Part shown: one piece after another, positions 36,874 through 46,808 of the stretch | Layout of the letters: each line of letters starts with the position of its first letter | Numbering within the stretch: the stretch's first letter is position 1 | Assembly: GCF_014205845.1 (NCBI RefSeq) | Contig: NZ_JACHCR010000013.1 | Coordinates: 1-64,000, forward strand | Source of the DNA: Mucilaginibacter cryoferens | GTDB lineage: Bacteria; Bacteroidota; Bacteroidia; Sphingobacteriales; Sphingobacteriaceae | Direction: 5' to 3' | Length of the DNA stretch: 64,000 bases | The notes under the pieces: generated by a model | The model's database searches: none | What the model saw: the letters and a program-made list of their open reading frames with translations, nothing else | What the model was told of the DNA's origin: nothing | Made by a program: the position numbers and the translations under genes

Positions 36874-36905
36874 TTGTTTTATAAGCTATTTAAAAGCTAA
36901 TTTTG
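36874..36905 (+). promoter_or_regulatory. Bacteroidota promoter for pckA
   Basis: TTG (36874-36876), 21 bases and TAATTTTG (36898-36905) match the -33/-7 consensus. Transcription would start near 36911, about 20 bases before the pckA ATG. Confidence 0.6.
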
Positions 36906-36930
36906 GGGTAACCAATTATAAGTAATCTTC

Positions 36931-38535
36931 ATGAACAGCATCAAAAATCAGGTACCCAACCTGGGCTATCTTGGCATTGGCCATACAGTTCTGTTACACT
37001 ATCAACTCACGCCTGCCCAGCTGATTGAACAAGCGGTGAAACGCCACGAAGGTATGCTTACCGAAAACGGTGCCCTGGCAATAGATACAGGTAAATTTAC
37101 CGGGCGCTCACCTAAAGACCGTTTTATTGTTGAAGATGAGATCACATCCGGCAATGTATGGTGGAGCGATATCAATACCAGGTTTGATGCCGGCAAATTT
37201 GAGTCTTTATATTCGGGGATCATTGCTTACCTGGCGGGTAAAGAGATCTTTGTTCGTGACGCGGGGATTTGCGCCAATGAAAAATACCGTACAAACATCA
37301 GGGTAATTACCGAAACAGCCTATCAGAACCTGTTTGCACATCATTTATTTATCCGCCCGGAGATAACAGATGCCAGCCGCCAACCAGAATGGACGGTTAT
37401 CGCCGCGCCGGGTTTTATGGCCGATCCATCCACTGATGGCACCCGCCAACCCAATTTCACCATCATCAGCTTCAGCAAAAAAATTATTATTATAGGTGGA
37501 ACGGGTTACACCGGCGAAATAAAGAAGGGGATATTTTCTGTTCTCAACTTTATACTCCCGCATGATAAGCAGGTACTATCCATGCATTGTTCTGCCAATA
37601 CCGGGGCTAAAGGAGATACAGCTTTATTTTTCGGGCTATCCGGCACGGGCAAAACAACCCTCTCCGCAGATCCAACCCGCCGATTGATAGGCGATGACGA
37701 GCATGGCTGGAGCGATTATGCGGTATTTAACTTTGAGGGCGGCTGTTACGCCAAATGCGCAGGCCTTACACCCGAAAAGGAGCCACAGATATTTAAAGCT
37801 ATCCGCTATGGCGCCCTGCTGGAAAACACCAATTTTTTTGCAGGTACCCGTAGTATAAATTTTTCGGATATCAGCAAAACGGAAAACACACGCGTAGCCT
37901 ACCCTTTAGAGAATGTAGATAACGCGGCTATACCCTCACTTGGCCCACCGCCCAAAAATATTTTTTTCCTTACGGCAGACGCCTTCGGTATCCTCCCCCC
38001 TATATCCAGGCTTACACCAGAACAGGCCATGTACCATTTCATATCTGGTTACACCGCCAAAATAGCAGGCACCGAGACCGGAATTACCGAACCCAAAGCC
38101 ACTTTTTCGGCTTGTTTCGGTGAAGCTTTTCTTCCGTTACACCCCGTTGTATACGCCAAACTATTGGGGCAAAAGATAAAGGAACACCGGGTTACAGTAT
38201 GGCTTATCAATACCGGCTGGACCGGAGGAGCCTATGGTACGGGGCAGCGTATTAAACTGGCGTATACCAGGGCCATAATCACAGCCGCGTTAAATGGCAA
38301 CCTGAATGACGTTAACTACCGCACATTAACCTCGTTTAATCTTGCCGTACCCGAATCATGTCCTGATGTGCCCGAAAACATCCTTGATCCACGAAGATCA
38401 TGGAGTAACAGCGAGGCCTACGACGAAGCCGAAAGTAACCTGGCCCTTCTATTTACAGAAAATTTCAGCAAATACACATTTAATGGATCTGAAGAAATTG
38501 CCAACGCCAATCCCGCCGCAACAATAAATATCTGA
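36931..38535 (+). CDS. pckA: Phosphoenolpyruvate carboxykinase (ATP)
   Basis: The 534-residue protein carries PckA motifs: [13 protein letters not shown] near 60, [43 protein letters not shown] (in parts, about 215-255, with the kinase-type P-loop near 233), and FEGGCYAKC. It makes phosphoenolpyruvate from oxaloacetate and ATP, the entry step of gluconeogenesis, in the cytoplasm. Length is normal. A good promoter precedes it, and fbp starts 25 bases downstream, so the two gluconeogenic steps are co-transcribed. Confidence 0.98.
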   Translation: MNSIKNQVPNLGYLGIGHTVLLHYQLTPAQLIEQAVKRHEGMLTENGALAIDTGKFTGRSPKDRFIVEDEITSGNVWWSDINTRFDAGKFESLYSGIIAYLAGKEIFVRDAGICANEKYRTNIRVITETAYQNLFAHHLFIRPEITDASRQPEWTVIAAPGFMADPSTDGTRQPNFTIISFSKKIIIIGGTGYTGEIKKGIFSVLNFILPHDKQVLSMHCSANTGAKGDTALFFGLSGTGKTTLSADPTRRLIGDDEHGWSDYAVFNFEGGCYAKCAGLTPEKEPQIFKAIRYGALLENTNFFAGTRSINFSDISKTENTRVAYPLENVDNAAIPSLGPPPKNIFFLTADAFGILPPISRLTPEQAMYHFISGYTAKIAGTETGITEPKATFSACFGEAFLPLHPVVYAKLLGQKIKEHRVTVWLINTGWTGGAYGTGQRIKLAYTRAIITAALNGNLNDVNYRTLTSFNLAVPESCPDVPENILDPRRSWSNSEAYDEAESNLALLFTENFSKYTFNGSEEIANANPAATINI

Positions 38536-38560
38536 ACCAGAAGTAAAACCCATATTAAAC

Positions 38561-39622
38561 ATGTCAAAAGTCACTACTTTAGGCCAATTCATTATCGAAA
38601 AACAAGCCGATTTCCCTTATGCAAAAGGTGAGCTTTCCCGGCTACTACGGGATATTGCCATAGCCGGTAAAACTGTGAACCGGGAAGTTAACAAGGCGGG
38701 GTTAATGGACATTTTGGGCAAGGCAGGCAGCAGCAATATACAAGGTGAAGACCAGCAAAAACTGGATATTTATGCCAACGAGCAATTCATTTCGGCTTTA
38801 ACCAGTGGTGGCGAATGCTGCATCGTTGCATCTGAGGAAAATGAGGATATTATCCGCATAGGATCGGCCGTAGCGAAAAATGCCAAATACATCGTCGCCA
38901 TCGATCCGTTAGACGGCTCTTCCAACATTGATGTAAATGTTCCGGTAGGTACTATTTTTTCCATATACCGGAAACTATCGCCAGAACGCGATGCTGATAT
39001 TTCGGATGTGCTGCAATCCGGAACGGCGCAGGTAGCTGCGGGTTACATTATTTACGGCTCGTCTACAATGTTGGTTTACACAACCGGTAACGGCGTTAAC
39101 GGATTTACGCTCGATCCCTCTATCGGCGAGTTCTGCCTCTCTCACCCACAAATGCGAATCCCTTGCGATGGCCGGATCTACTCCATCAACGAAGGCAATT
39201 ATATCCATTTCCCTAAAGGGGTTAAACAATATATCAAGTACTGCCAGGAAGAAGATCAGCTTAGTCAAAGGCCTTACATGTCTCGCTATATTGGCTCCAT
39301 GGTAGCAGATATTCACCGTAACCTTATCAAAGGCGGCATTTTTATATACCCCTACACGGCATCTGCCCCAAACGGAAAACTGAGACTGGTATACGAGTGT
39401 AACCCCATGGCTTTTATCATAGAACAGGCCGGCGGCCGGGCAACCAATGGCAAAGACCGCATTATGGGCCTGCAAGTGAATGAACTGCATCAGCGAACAC
39501 CGGTGTTTATTGGCTCCAGAAATATGGTAATGCAGGCCGAGCATTTCCTGCAGGATGCTATCGACCTATCGTTTAACTATAATGAAAATAGCGCATTTAT
39601 TTATTCGGCCGATACACACTGA
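38561..39622 (+). CDS. fbp: Fructose-1,6-bisphosphatase, class I
   Basis: The 353-residue protein has the class I signature. [22 protein letters not shown] near 112-133 holds the metal-binding Asp residues, and [20 protein letters not shown] near 280-300 is the second conserved motif. It hydrolyses fructose-1,6-bisphosphate to fructose-6-phosphate. It lies 25 bases after pckA and is convergent with the ebo cluster. No terminator hairpin is evident in the 127-base gap behind it. Assignment is firm. Confidence 0.98.
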   Translation: MSKVTTLGQFIIEKQADFPYAKGELSRLLRDIAIAGKTVNREVNKAGLMDILGKAGSSNIQGEDQQKLDIYANEQFISALTSGGECCIVASEENEDIIRIGSAVAKNAKYIVAIDPLDGSSNIDVNVPVGTIFSIYRKLSPERDADISDVLQSGTAQVAAGYIIYGSSTMLVYTTGNGVNGFTLDPSIGEFCLSHPQMRIPCDGRIYSINEGNYIHFPKGVKQYIKYCQEEDQLSQRPYMSRYIGSMVADIHRNLIKGGIFIYPYTASAPNGKLRLVYECNPMAFIIEQAGGRATNGKDRIMGLQVNELHQRTPVFIGSRNMVMQAEHFLQDAIDLSFNYNENSAFIYSADTH

Positions 39623-39749
39623 TATTAATAGCAGCGCTGATTTAGCTGAAACAATAGCCCCCACCGAATATCAAAAAACAATAAAAAGGGCCACTAATAA
39701 CAGTACGTGATATTCCCAAAAAAGCACATGGCACGAAGTAATCACTTAG

Positions 39750-41114
39750 CTATGGCGATACTGTACCGTTGAGATGACTCCAGATAACATCAAATACATC
39801 TGTAGATGCAATGCTTTCTGAAACTATTTTTTGCCTGGTAACCAAAACCGGAGCATATTTCTTTAGAACTCCAATCCTTCCATGAGACCCTTTTATCAAA
39901 TTTGCATCCAACGGTATCACATCCATAACGTACCTCAAACCAGCTTTTTTACGCAACAACTTATATCCTGCACGTGCTTTTGACGTCATGAACATTTCAA
40001 CAGGATCGTATCCCGGCTTTTTATGAATATCAACCACGCGGGCATAATCTGGCGCTTTATCATCATCCAGCCAAAAATAATAGGTGAACCAGCTATTTTC
40101 CGCGGCAACCAACACCAGGTCGCCAGAGCGCTCATGGTTAATGTGATACTTTGATTGTTCTTGCTTGTTCAGAATAAGTTCAACCCCGGGTTCGTTTTTT
40201 AGTAAACTCACAACTTGCTCTGCAACCGAAGGGTCGTTGATATAAACATGAGCTATTTGATGGTCGGCAACAACAAATGCTTTGGATGCTCCCGGATCGA
40301 GCAGTTCGAGCCCACGCTCTATCCTTACGTTTAACAATCCATGCTGGCGAAACAAGCGGTTTAGGTGTACCGGATTATTTACAGGAGCAATACCATACTC
40401 TGATAGCAAAATAATTTGAGCACCTTTCTTTTCGTAAAATACAACAAGCTCTTCCACCAATTTATCAATCTGCTCAAGATCGGTCGCAATCTTTGATTCA
40501 TCCGGACCAAATTTCTGGAGACAATAATCCAAATGCGGAAGGTAGATTAATGTAAGTGTGGGATCATGAAGATCGTCTGTGAGCATTGACGCATCTGCAA
40601 TCCATTTGCTCGACTTGATATTAGCGCCGGGCCCCCAGAACTGAAAAAGTGGAAACTGCCCTAATTTTTCCTGCAACTGATCACGAAGCTCCGGCGGATT
40701 AGAATAGCAGTCAGGCATCTTTCGGCCATCTGCCAGATAATTAGGTCGTGGTGTTACCGAATAATCGGCTGTCGAATACATATTATACCACCAAAACATC
40801 ATCGACGAGGTAAAAGAAGCATCTTGCGCTTTAGCTTTATCCCATATTTTTTCGCCAATAACCAACTTGTTGGATTGTTTCCAGAATTTTACTTCGCAAT
40901 CAATACGATCATACCAGCCATTGCCCACTATTCCGTGGTCAACCGGGTATTTTCCGGTAAGATAGGTTGATTGTACCGATGTTGTAACCGCAGGCAAAAG
41001 TGGCTCGATGTTGGTTAAATGCCGGCTGGCTATATATTTCTTCAGAAAAGGCGTATGGTTGCCAATTACAGCGGTAGAAAGGCCAACAATATCAATTACA
41101 ACAGTTTTATTCAT
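39750..41114 (-). CDS. eboF: EboF-type alkaline phosphatase superfamily phosphodiesterase
   Basis: The 454-residue cytoplasmic-looking protein starts VIDIVGLSTAVIGNHTPFLKKY and has PLLPAVTTSVQSTYLTGKYPVDHGIVGNGWYDR, matching the nucleotide pyrophosphatase/phosphodiesterase fold with a catalytic Thr and metal-binding Asp/His residues (later LPHLDYCLQKFGPD, LLSEYGIAP, KGSHGRIG). It is the final gene of a complete ebo cluster, so it is EboF by position and family. Ebo proteins are linked to export of the scytonemin precursor in Nostoc, but the role of EboF is unproven. It starts 11 bases after eboE. Confidence 0.88.
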   Translation of the reverse strand: MNKTVVIDIVGLSTAVIGNHTPFLKKYIASRHLTNIEPLLPAVTTSVQSTYLTGKYPVDHGIVGNGWYDRIDCEVKFWKQSNKLVIGEKIWDKAKAQDASFTSSMMFWWYNMYSTADYSVTPRPNYLADGRKMPDCYSNPPELRDQLQEKLGQFPLFQFWGPGANIKSSKWIADASMLTDDLHDPTLTLIYLPHLDYCLQKFGPDESKIATDLEQIDKLVEELVVFYEKKGAQIILLSEYGIAPVNNPVHLNRLFRQHGLLNVRIERGLELLDPGASKAFVVADHQIAHVYINDPSVAEQVVSLLKNEPGVELILNKQEQSKYHINHERSGDLVLVAAENSWFTYYFWLDDDKAPDYARVVDIHKKPGYDPVEMFMTSKARAGYKLLRKKAGLRYVMDVIPLDANLIKGSHGRIGVLKKYAPVLVTRQKIVSESIASTDVFDVIWSHLNGTVSP

Positions 41115-41125
41115 AACAGTAATTT

Positions 41126-42331
41126 TTAATGGCTCAAAATATGTTTAACCCAGTTTAACTCTCTTATGATAGACTGCGTTAGCGGTAGTTTTAATTCGCC
41201 CGGCAAAACGCCCCAGGTATAGGTTTCAACCTCCAGATGCTGTGTAAAGTTTTTTTGTGCCTGTAATTCCAATACTTTAACAATATCGTCCTGCGTGGAT
41301 TGCAGCACTCCGAAGCTTTCTAAAAAAACGGGAACATGAAAGTGCGCCCTCCATTCTTCAGCATAATCCTGCGCAGCCAAAGCAGCGGGCAGATCGGGAT
41401 ATCTAACAAGCGAACCATCGCTATTTCTTGCAACTACCTGGTGCAGGTAGGTGGGCTCATTAAAGTAGCTAAAGGCTGTCAATATATCCTGCTTATTACG
41501 CCCCTCAGCATCAAAACTTCCTTTAAGCGCAGCGCTGAGCTGTATTTTACCAACTTTAATACCTTTTTGAGCCAGTATATTTATTACTTCCTCATGAGAC
41601 TCATAACCGATAGCAAAATGGCATACATCATAACACAATCTTATATGCTCTTTTATAACTTCCTCGGCCTCAGTAGCATTTAATTCAAATTGGTTTTGGA
41701 AATATAATATGCCGGCAGGCAAAAGAACAGTTTCAAACCATGCTATAAATTCACTGCCGGTTTCCAGAATACCATCGGGCTCTGGTTCAATATCCAGATG
41801 CATGGTTACCCCTTTTGTTAATTTCATCAAATAAAGTTCTTCGGCTACCTTCAGTATGTTTTGCGTAGCAACTTTTTTAGCTTCAGATATTTCTTCAGCC
41901 TCATTAAACCAATACCTGTAGCTTAATGGAGAAGTAGAAATACCTCCTTCCATTCCAGGAGGAAGCAACCCGGCAAGAATATTAAAAAGCCTTAAGGTAT
42001 ATGCTAACCGATTTTCGGTGGTCCAATCCGGAGCATGTACCTGGTCTTTTACTATGGTATCATGAAACCCGCCATAAGGAAACCCGTTCATGGTAAATAC
42101 ATACGCATCATTATCATGGAGCCATTGTTTAAATAACTGCAGGTTTTCTGCTTCCAATATAGCTATACTGGCTATATTAGATAACCGCAGCCCAATACCC
42201 ATCGGTGCTTCTGGTGATAAATCATTCTTGATCGTCGGGAAATCACCTTTTAAAGCGCTGAAATGATCGGCCCAGCTTTCCCCGGCGTAAATATTGGTGC
42301 AATAAGTAAAATCCGTTGTATTAATCTTCAT
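41126..42331 (-). CDS. eboE: EboE, xylose-isomerase-like TIM-barrel metabolite traffic protein
   Basis: ATG at 42331 (MKINTTDFTYCTNIYAGESWADH) is preferred to the in-frame GTG two codons earlier. The 401-residue protein has the sugar-isomerase-like TIM-barrel pattern: NGFPYGGFHD, MHLDIEPEPDGILE, IRLCYDVCHFAIGYES and KVGKIQLSAALKG, with His/Asp/Glu residues placed as in metal-dependent isomerases. The opening TYCTNIHxGExW-like motif is typical of EboE. It lies between eboD and eboF with spacings of 21 and 11 bases. Its substrate is unknown. Confidence 0.9.
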   Translation of the reverse strand: MKINTTDFTYCTNIYAGESWADHFSALKGDFPTIKNDLSPEAPMGIGLRLSNIASIAILEAENLQLFKQWLHDNDAYVFTMNGFPYGGFHDTIVKDQVHAPDWTTENRLAYTLRLFNILAGLLPPGMEGGISTSPLSYRYWFNEAEEISEAKKVATQNILKVAEELYLMKLTKGVTMHLDIEPEPDGILETGSEFIAWFETVLLPAGILYFQNQFELNATEAEEVIKEHIRLCYDVCHFAIGYESHEEVINILAQKGIKVGKIQLSAALKGSFDAEGRNKQDILTAFSYFNEPTYLHQVVARNSDGSLVRYPDLPAALAAQDYAEEWRAHFHVPVFLESFGVLQSTQDDIVKVLELQAQKNFTQHLEVETYTWGVLPGELKLPLTQSIIRELNWVKHILSH

Positions 42332-42352
42332 GGCCACTTATAATTATTCTAA

Positions 42353-43507
42353 TCAACGTACCTGTATTTCATTAAGCTTTTCGCCCGCCTGTTTCAGTAG
42401 TTCAATGTCTATTTCATGAACTTCCTCTCCTTCGCCAATGCCTTTTAATAGCATGATGGTTAGCTGCCCGCCCAAGTGTTCCCTAAACTCTCCCAATCCG
42501 CTGACGATCGGGCTTTCTCCTCCATCAACCTGCAATAAGGGATGCGAAATTGCAAAGCCCAAACCTAACAGCGTTTTCACAATAAGTTCGGTATCCTCAT
42601 TTGATAAGCGCCCCGAAAGATTGGAATATACGGTATCCAGCGCAATACCCAGGGCAACGGCTTCCCCATGCCGCACCTCAAAATTAGTAAGGTATTCCAG
42701 TTTGTGCGCGCTCCAGTGCCCAAAATCAAGCGGACGGGATGAACCGCTTTCAAACGGATCATTACCGGCTATGTGCTGCATATGCAATTGCGCGCAACGC
42801 CAGATCAGGTAATTCATCGTAGCCATATCCCTTTCAACAAGAGCAACAACGTTATCGGATATCCAATTAAAAAATGCAGCATCCTTTAATAAACCTACTT
42901 TTACGGCCTCAGAAATCCCGGAACGCCAATCGCGTATACTTAAGGTTTCCAGAAATTTTTCGTCATTAAAAACCGCCACAGGCGGAACAAATGTTCCAAG
43001 GAAGTTTTTTTTGGAAAAGTAATTGATCCCATTTTTTACACCGATGCCAGAATCATTTTGTGATAATACCGTAGTTGGGATACGAATGTGCTTTATGCCA
43101 CGATGGGCTACTGCAGCAGCATAACCAACCATATCAAGTACAGCACCACCGCCAACGGCAGCAATGTAAGAATGACGGTCGATACCATGCTTATTAACAG
43201 CATCAAGCACCTTGTTAAAATACTTTTCGCTGCTTTTTACAACCTCGCCTCCAGTAACAATTATAATATCGGGAATCAGGTTAACAGTATTATGAACAGC
43301 AAAATACGCTTTGATGTCAGCCATTAAATTCGGCGTTGCATTGGCAACACCCTCATCTACCACAAACATGATCTTACGTGTAATACCTGTAGGAGATGCC
43401 TGCTGCAAATAATCGTTTAACAACGTATTTTCTTTTTTAAAAATGGCCGATGTAAAGTATATAGGGTATTCAAATTTTATAGAGAATGATTGAGTTAAAT
43501 GCTTCAT
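42353..43507 (-). CDS. eboD: EboD, 3-dehydroquinate synthase-like sugar phosphate cyclase
   Basis: The 384-residue protein has the dehydroquinate-synthase fold: AAVGGGAVLDMVGYAAAVAHRGI near 115-137 for NAD, RIPTTVLSQNDSGIGVKNGIN, GTFVPPVAVFND, SGISEAVKVGLLKD with metal-binding Glu, and DFGHWSAHKLEYL plus RHGEAVALGIALD with His ligands. EboD proteins form a separate branch of the sugar phosphate cyclases, so it is probably not the shikimate-pathway AroB. It sits between eboC and eboE. Confidence 0.9.
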   Translation of the reverse strand: MKHLTQSFSIKFEYPIYFTSAIFKKENTLLNDYLQQASPTGITRKIMFVVDEGVANATPNLMADIKAYFAVHNTVNLIPDIIIVTGGEVVKSSEKYFNKVLDAVNKHGIDRHSYIAAVGGGAVLDMVGYAAAVAHRGIKHIRIPTTVLSQNDSGIGVKNGINYFSKKNFLGTFVPPVAVFNDEKFLETLSIRDWRSGISEAVKVGLLKDAAFFNWISDNVVALVERDMATMNYLIWRCAQLHMQHIAGNDPFESGSSRPLDFGHWSAHKLEYLTNFEVRHGEAVALGIALDTVYSNLSGRLSNEDTELIVKTLLGLGFAISHPLLQVDGGESPIVSGLGEFREHLGGQLTIMLLKGIGEGEEVHEIDIELLKQAGEKLNEIQVR

Positions 43508-43539
43508 GTTGGAATTAAGAACATAGTAAATTCAATTGT

Positions 43540-44427
43540 TTACGTAACTGCAAAGAATTTTGCAAGCCACAATGATAAAGGCAACAAACAGGCAATGCCT
43601 ATTGCCGCGTAAATATTGCTGAAAGTTATTGCCCATGCCGCATCCATTAAAATAAGAGATATCACCCCTGCTTTAACCGCAGGGCCTATATTTTTACCTA
43701 CCGGATTTTGGATAGCCTTGAACAGCGGCTTATAAATCATCCACAAGAATGGGATTAAAATAATGGCCGACAACAGCAATTTGTTATTGATGTATGAAAA
43801 AGAAAGGATGCTTCCAGTAACAATTGCATATAATACCGCGGCGATCCATAAATTTCTTTTATTCCCTCCGTTTACCTCCCCATGACTAATCATGGTGATG
43901 GAAAAAATATAAACTACAGGCACTACAGCCAGCGCGTACCATGTGCTTAATGATGCGGTTATAATACTAACACCTAAAAGCAGGTTAAGCCCCCTGCAAA
44001 AGCCCATATTCAAAGGGCCGAAAAACGGGTTATGCTTGCTAATCTTATTATACAATAACGCAAAAAAGGCGATTGCCACAGCTAAAATAGCCGAAGACAA
44101 ATTATTAAACCCGGCTAATATAACACCAGCTGCTAACAGTATGCCCCCGAATGTGGCAGCCTGCCCTTTGGTGATTAAACCACTTGGAATAGCCCGTTCG
44201 GGGCGTTCAACCCTATCCAGGTCTGCATCAAAAACATCGTTGAATACAATACCACCGCCATATAAACAGGCCGTTGAAATGCTAAGCAACAATATCCCTG
44301 GCCAGTTATCTTTAAATAGGTTGGGTAAAAAAGCGCCGGATATAGCAGCACCTGCCAAAACATCAGCAATTGAGGTTACAACATTTGCAGGCCGAACCAT
44401 GCGTAAATAAACAAACAGTCGGTTCAA
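43540..44427 (-). CDS. eboC: EboC, UbiA-family prenyltransferase
   Basis: The 295-residue membrane protein has about 8-9 helices and UbiA motifs: NDVFDADLDRVERPERAIPSG (NDxxDxxxD, near 64-84) and a weaker second acidic motif, replaced by SHGEVNGGNKR near 182. The frame opens at TTG 44427 (5 bases after eboB); ATG at 44400 (MVRPANVVTS) is the alternative start and I cannot decide. UbiA enzymes transfer prenyl groups onto aromatic or other acceptors in the membrane. In the ebo cluster the acceptor is unknown. Poor conservation of the second Asp motif is worth noting. Confidence 0.88.
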   Translation of the reverse strand: MNRLFVYLRMVRPANVVTSIADVLAGAAISGAFLPNLFKDNWPGILLLSISTACLYGGGIVFNDVFDADLDRVERPERAIPSGLITKGQAATFGGILLAAGVILAGFNNLSSAILAVAIAFFALLYNKISKHNPFFGPLNMGFCRGLNLLLGVSIITASLSTWYALAVVPVVYIFSITMISHGEVNGGNKRNLWIAAVLYAIVTGSILSFSYINNKLLLSAIILIPFLWMIYKPLFKAIQNPVGKNIGPAVKAGVISLILMDAAWAITFSNIYAAIGIACLLPLSLWLAKFFAVT

Positions 44428-44432
44428 ATCAG

Positions 44433-45416
44433 TTAGCTTATAATGATAGATGATTTGTCAATGCGGGGTTGTTGCCCGCCACGCAAAATACTGTTTCCTT
44501 CAAACCGGCCGCTCTGATCAACCACTGCGTTAAAATCTACCTCATTGATTTGCCCGCTTTGCCCAAAGGCCGATATTGCATTGGTATAAGTCACCAGCTC
44601 AATATCATGGTCGCTGATACCACTCAGTTTCATTAACGCGGCAGTTTTAGGCACAGCCAGCGGATCGCTTATTCCCCAGTCTGCTGCAGAGTTTACCATA
44701 ATACGTTCCGGGCCGTATTGTTTAACAATCTCAACCATCCTTTCGTTTCCCATTTTGGTAAAAGGGTAAATGGTAAATGCAGCCCAAAAACCGCGATCAA
44801 GCACTTCCTTTACAGTTTCCTCGTTGTTGTGATCAACAATTACCATATGCGGATCGAGCCCGTGTTCAATTGCGATATCCATACTTCGCTGTGTACCACG
44901 CTTTTTATCGCGGTGCGGGGTATGTATCTGCACCGGCAAACCAGCTTCCTTCGCAAGATCAAGTTGTAAACGATAGTATTTTTCTTCTGCAGCCGTTTGG
45001 TCATCAAATCCAATTTCACCAATCCCAACTACCCCCTCTTTGTATATAAACAAAGGCAGCATCTCCATAACCTGCTCGGCAAGGGCTTCATTATTGGCCT
45101 CACGGGAGTTTAAACCGATGGTACAATAATGTTTTACGCCGAACTGCGAAGAACGAAAACGTTCCCAACCAATGAGGCTGCTATAATAATCTTTAAAACT
45201 ATCCGACCCTGTACGCGGCTGACCCAGCCAAAAAGAAGGTTCAATAATCGCTACTACGCCCGCATCGGCCATGGCCTCGTAATCATCCGTTGTACGGGAG
45301 GTCATGTGTACATGCGGATCAAAAAACTTCATTCCTTTTATAATGCCAATATCAAATATTCCCGATGCTTTTTCGGCCGGGATAACTCTTTCCTCCTGGT
45401 AATGACTGCAACACAT
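44433..45416 (-). CDS. eboB: EboB, TatD-like metal-dependent hydrolase
   Basis: ATG at 45416 is used; a TTG at 45440 opens the frame 3 bases after eboA, and ATG at 45332 (MKFFDPHVHM) is a shorter choice. The protein has FFDPHVHMTSRTTDDYEAMADAGV (metal-binding HxH), EPSFWLGQP, GIGEIGFDDQT, LPVQIHTPHRD (metal His) and NSAADWGISDPLAVP. These match the TatD/amidohydrolase fold of EboB. It lies between eboA and eboC with tight spacing. Substrate is unknown. Confidence 0.88.
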   Translation of the reverse strand: MCCSHYQEERVIPAEKASGIFDIGIIKGMKFFDPHVHMTSRTTDDYEAMADAGVVAIIEPSFWLGQPRTGSDSFKDYYSSLIGWERFRSSQFGVKHYCTIGLNSREANNEALAEQVMEMLPLFIYKEGVVGIGEIGFDDQTAAEEKYYRLQLDLAKEAGLPVQIHTPHRDKKRGTQRSMDIAIEHGLDPHMVIVDHNNEETVKEVLDRGFWAAFTIYPFTKMGNERMVEIVKQYGPERIMVNSAADWGISDPLAVPKTAALMKLSGISDHDIELVTYTNAISAFGQSGQINEVDFNAVVDQSGRFEGNSILRGGQQPRIDKSSIIIS

Positions 45417-45443
45417 ATCTTTTATATATAAAATCAACAATTA

Positions 45444-46163
45444 TTAAAAAAAACCTCGCTTCATCGCATCCAACACTGGTTCATCTACAAATTTCGCCAC
45501 CAGATACCAAAGCATGGGGTCGACACCACGACCAGCTGCCTGCCGCTCCCTTGCATAATCGGTTAAAATACGGGCAAGTTCCTTATTTGCCCTCTCATCA
45601 AGTCCTTGTATCTGACTGATCTGCTTTTCTGTAAAAAATGCTTTTATCACCATCTGATTCCAGGCCGCCTCGTCCAATTGCTCGGCGGGATAAGGATTCT
45701 GATACATGATCGCTTCAAGCACACTCCCTATATTACTCCTGATCCCCTCAGCGCAGCGTTTGCCCCATAGCTCAGGAAAGGGTAACACAGGTAAGGCAGA
45801 ATAAAGGGCAACCTGTTCATTCATCTCAGCTGCCGAAAACAAATCTTCAATTAATTGATAGTTTTTGTCCTTTTCTTCACTACCTTTTGTAACCAGTAAG
45901 TACACCCTGCATAATCTATCTGTCGTCCATTCATCAATTGTAAAACCTGGCCGTATATGTTTCAACTGTTGCGACTCCGCTTCGCTAAAAACCACCTTAG
46001 CCTTGCCCACTCTTCGCGGCATTTGCACAAATGCACCCTTAACAAAGCTTAGCTGGTCAACTACCTGGTGGCCTTGCAGCCATTGAAAAGCATCTGCTGA
46101 AATATTGCGCTGAATAACAACCGATAACCCTTCCCTTAGGTTATTAACATCATAGTTAAACAT
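45444..46163 (-). CDS. eboA: EboA domain protein
   Basis: The 239-residue, mostly helical, cytoplasmic protein ends with LTDYARERQAAGRGVDPMLWYLVAKFV, matching the conserved C-terminal EboA block (DYA.ERw.A.R.v.p.LW). It has no signal peptide or membrane helix. EboA has no known activity; in Nostoc the ebo genes are needed to move the scytonemin monomer to the periplasm. It is the first canonical ebo gene, 10 bases after the TMEM220-like gene. Confidence 0.87.
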   Translation of the reverse strand: MFNYDVNNLREGLSVVIQRNISADAFQWLQGHQVVDQLSFVKGAFVQMPRRVGKAKVVFSEAESQQLKHIRPGFTIDEWTTDRLCRVYLLVTKGSEEKDKNYQLIEDLFSAAEMNEQVALYSALPVLPFPELWGKRCAEGIRSNIGSVLEAIMYQNPYPAEQLDEAAWNQMVIKAFFTEKQISQIQGLDERANKELARILTDYARERQAAGRGVDPMLWYLVAKFVDEPVLDAMKRGFF

Positions 46164-46173
46164 TTAAGCTTGT

Positions 46174-46539
46174 TTATAAAGTAAAATAATCAATAAGCAA
46201 AGCACCCGCAATAATAAGCAAACCAAAAAATTCCCTTGTTTTTTCTATGTAAGGTTTTGTGGCTTGCATGCTCTCCACCAAGCTAGGCTTGTTATACTTG
46301 GTTATCCAATCCCGTACACCATCTTTTTGAAAAAAAAGCAAGAGTGCATAAAACAGGTAACAGGTAATCAATAAAAGATAAATCGTATAAAAAACATGCC
46401 CAAATGCCGCCAAACCGCAACAAACAGCCGCACTCAAATAAATTGGCACCCATAGGTACCAATCAATATCATTAAAATTCAAATAGGCAAAGGCAAGAAA
46501 TGCGATTAAAAAAAAGAGATTTAATATAACTAGTATCAT
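46174..46539 (-). CDS. TMEM220-like small membrane protein heading the ebo operon
   Basis: The 121-residue protein has four predicted helices (about 1-20, 28-47, 50-70, 102-119), with FNDIDWYLWVPIYLSAAVCC and KTREFFGLLIIAGALLIDYF. NDxDwxlW and a C-terminal REFxGL are the recognisable marks of the TMEM220 family. It starts the leftward operon that continues with eboABCDEF, with only 10 bases to eboA. It may be a membrane partner of the pathway; function is unknown. Confidence 0.75.
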   Translation of the reverse strand: MILVILNLFFLIAFLAFAYLNFNDIDWYLWVPIYLSAAVCCGLAAFGHVFYTIYLLLITCYLFYALLLFFQKDGVRDWITKYNKPSLVESMQATKPYIEKTREFFGLLIIAGALLIDYFTL

Positions 46540-46808
46540 CTATTGTTAGGTGTCTTTTGGGGACATTTGGCTGCTGGCTAATTTAAAGAATATAATGTTT
46601 TAATGTTTCATTTAACCCCAAATTAAGTGATATCTTTTATTGAAAGCACATTCTTAAAAATCAGTACTAAAAATTACAATAATCAAATGCGCTATAGTTA
46701 TAATAACAGGATGCCGAATAATGCGCTTAAATAAGCAGGCGTTCCACTTACTTATGGTTCATCAGCATCTCTGCCTGGCCAGATAGCCACTTGCTACAAT
46801 ATCGAAAA

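Noticed and set aside
39623..39749. Terminator between fbp and eboF
   Set aside because: No stem of useful length was found in this convergent gap.
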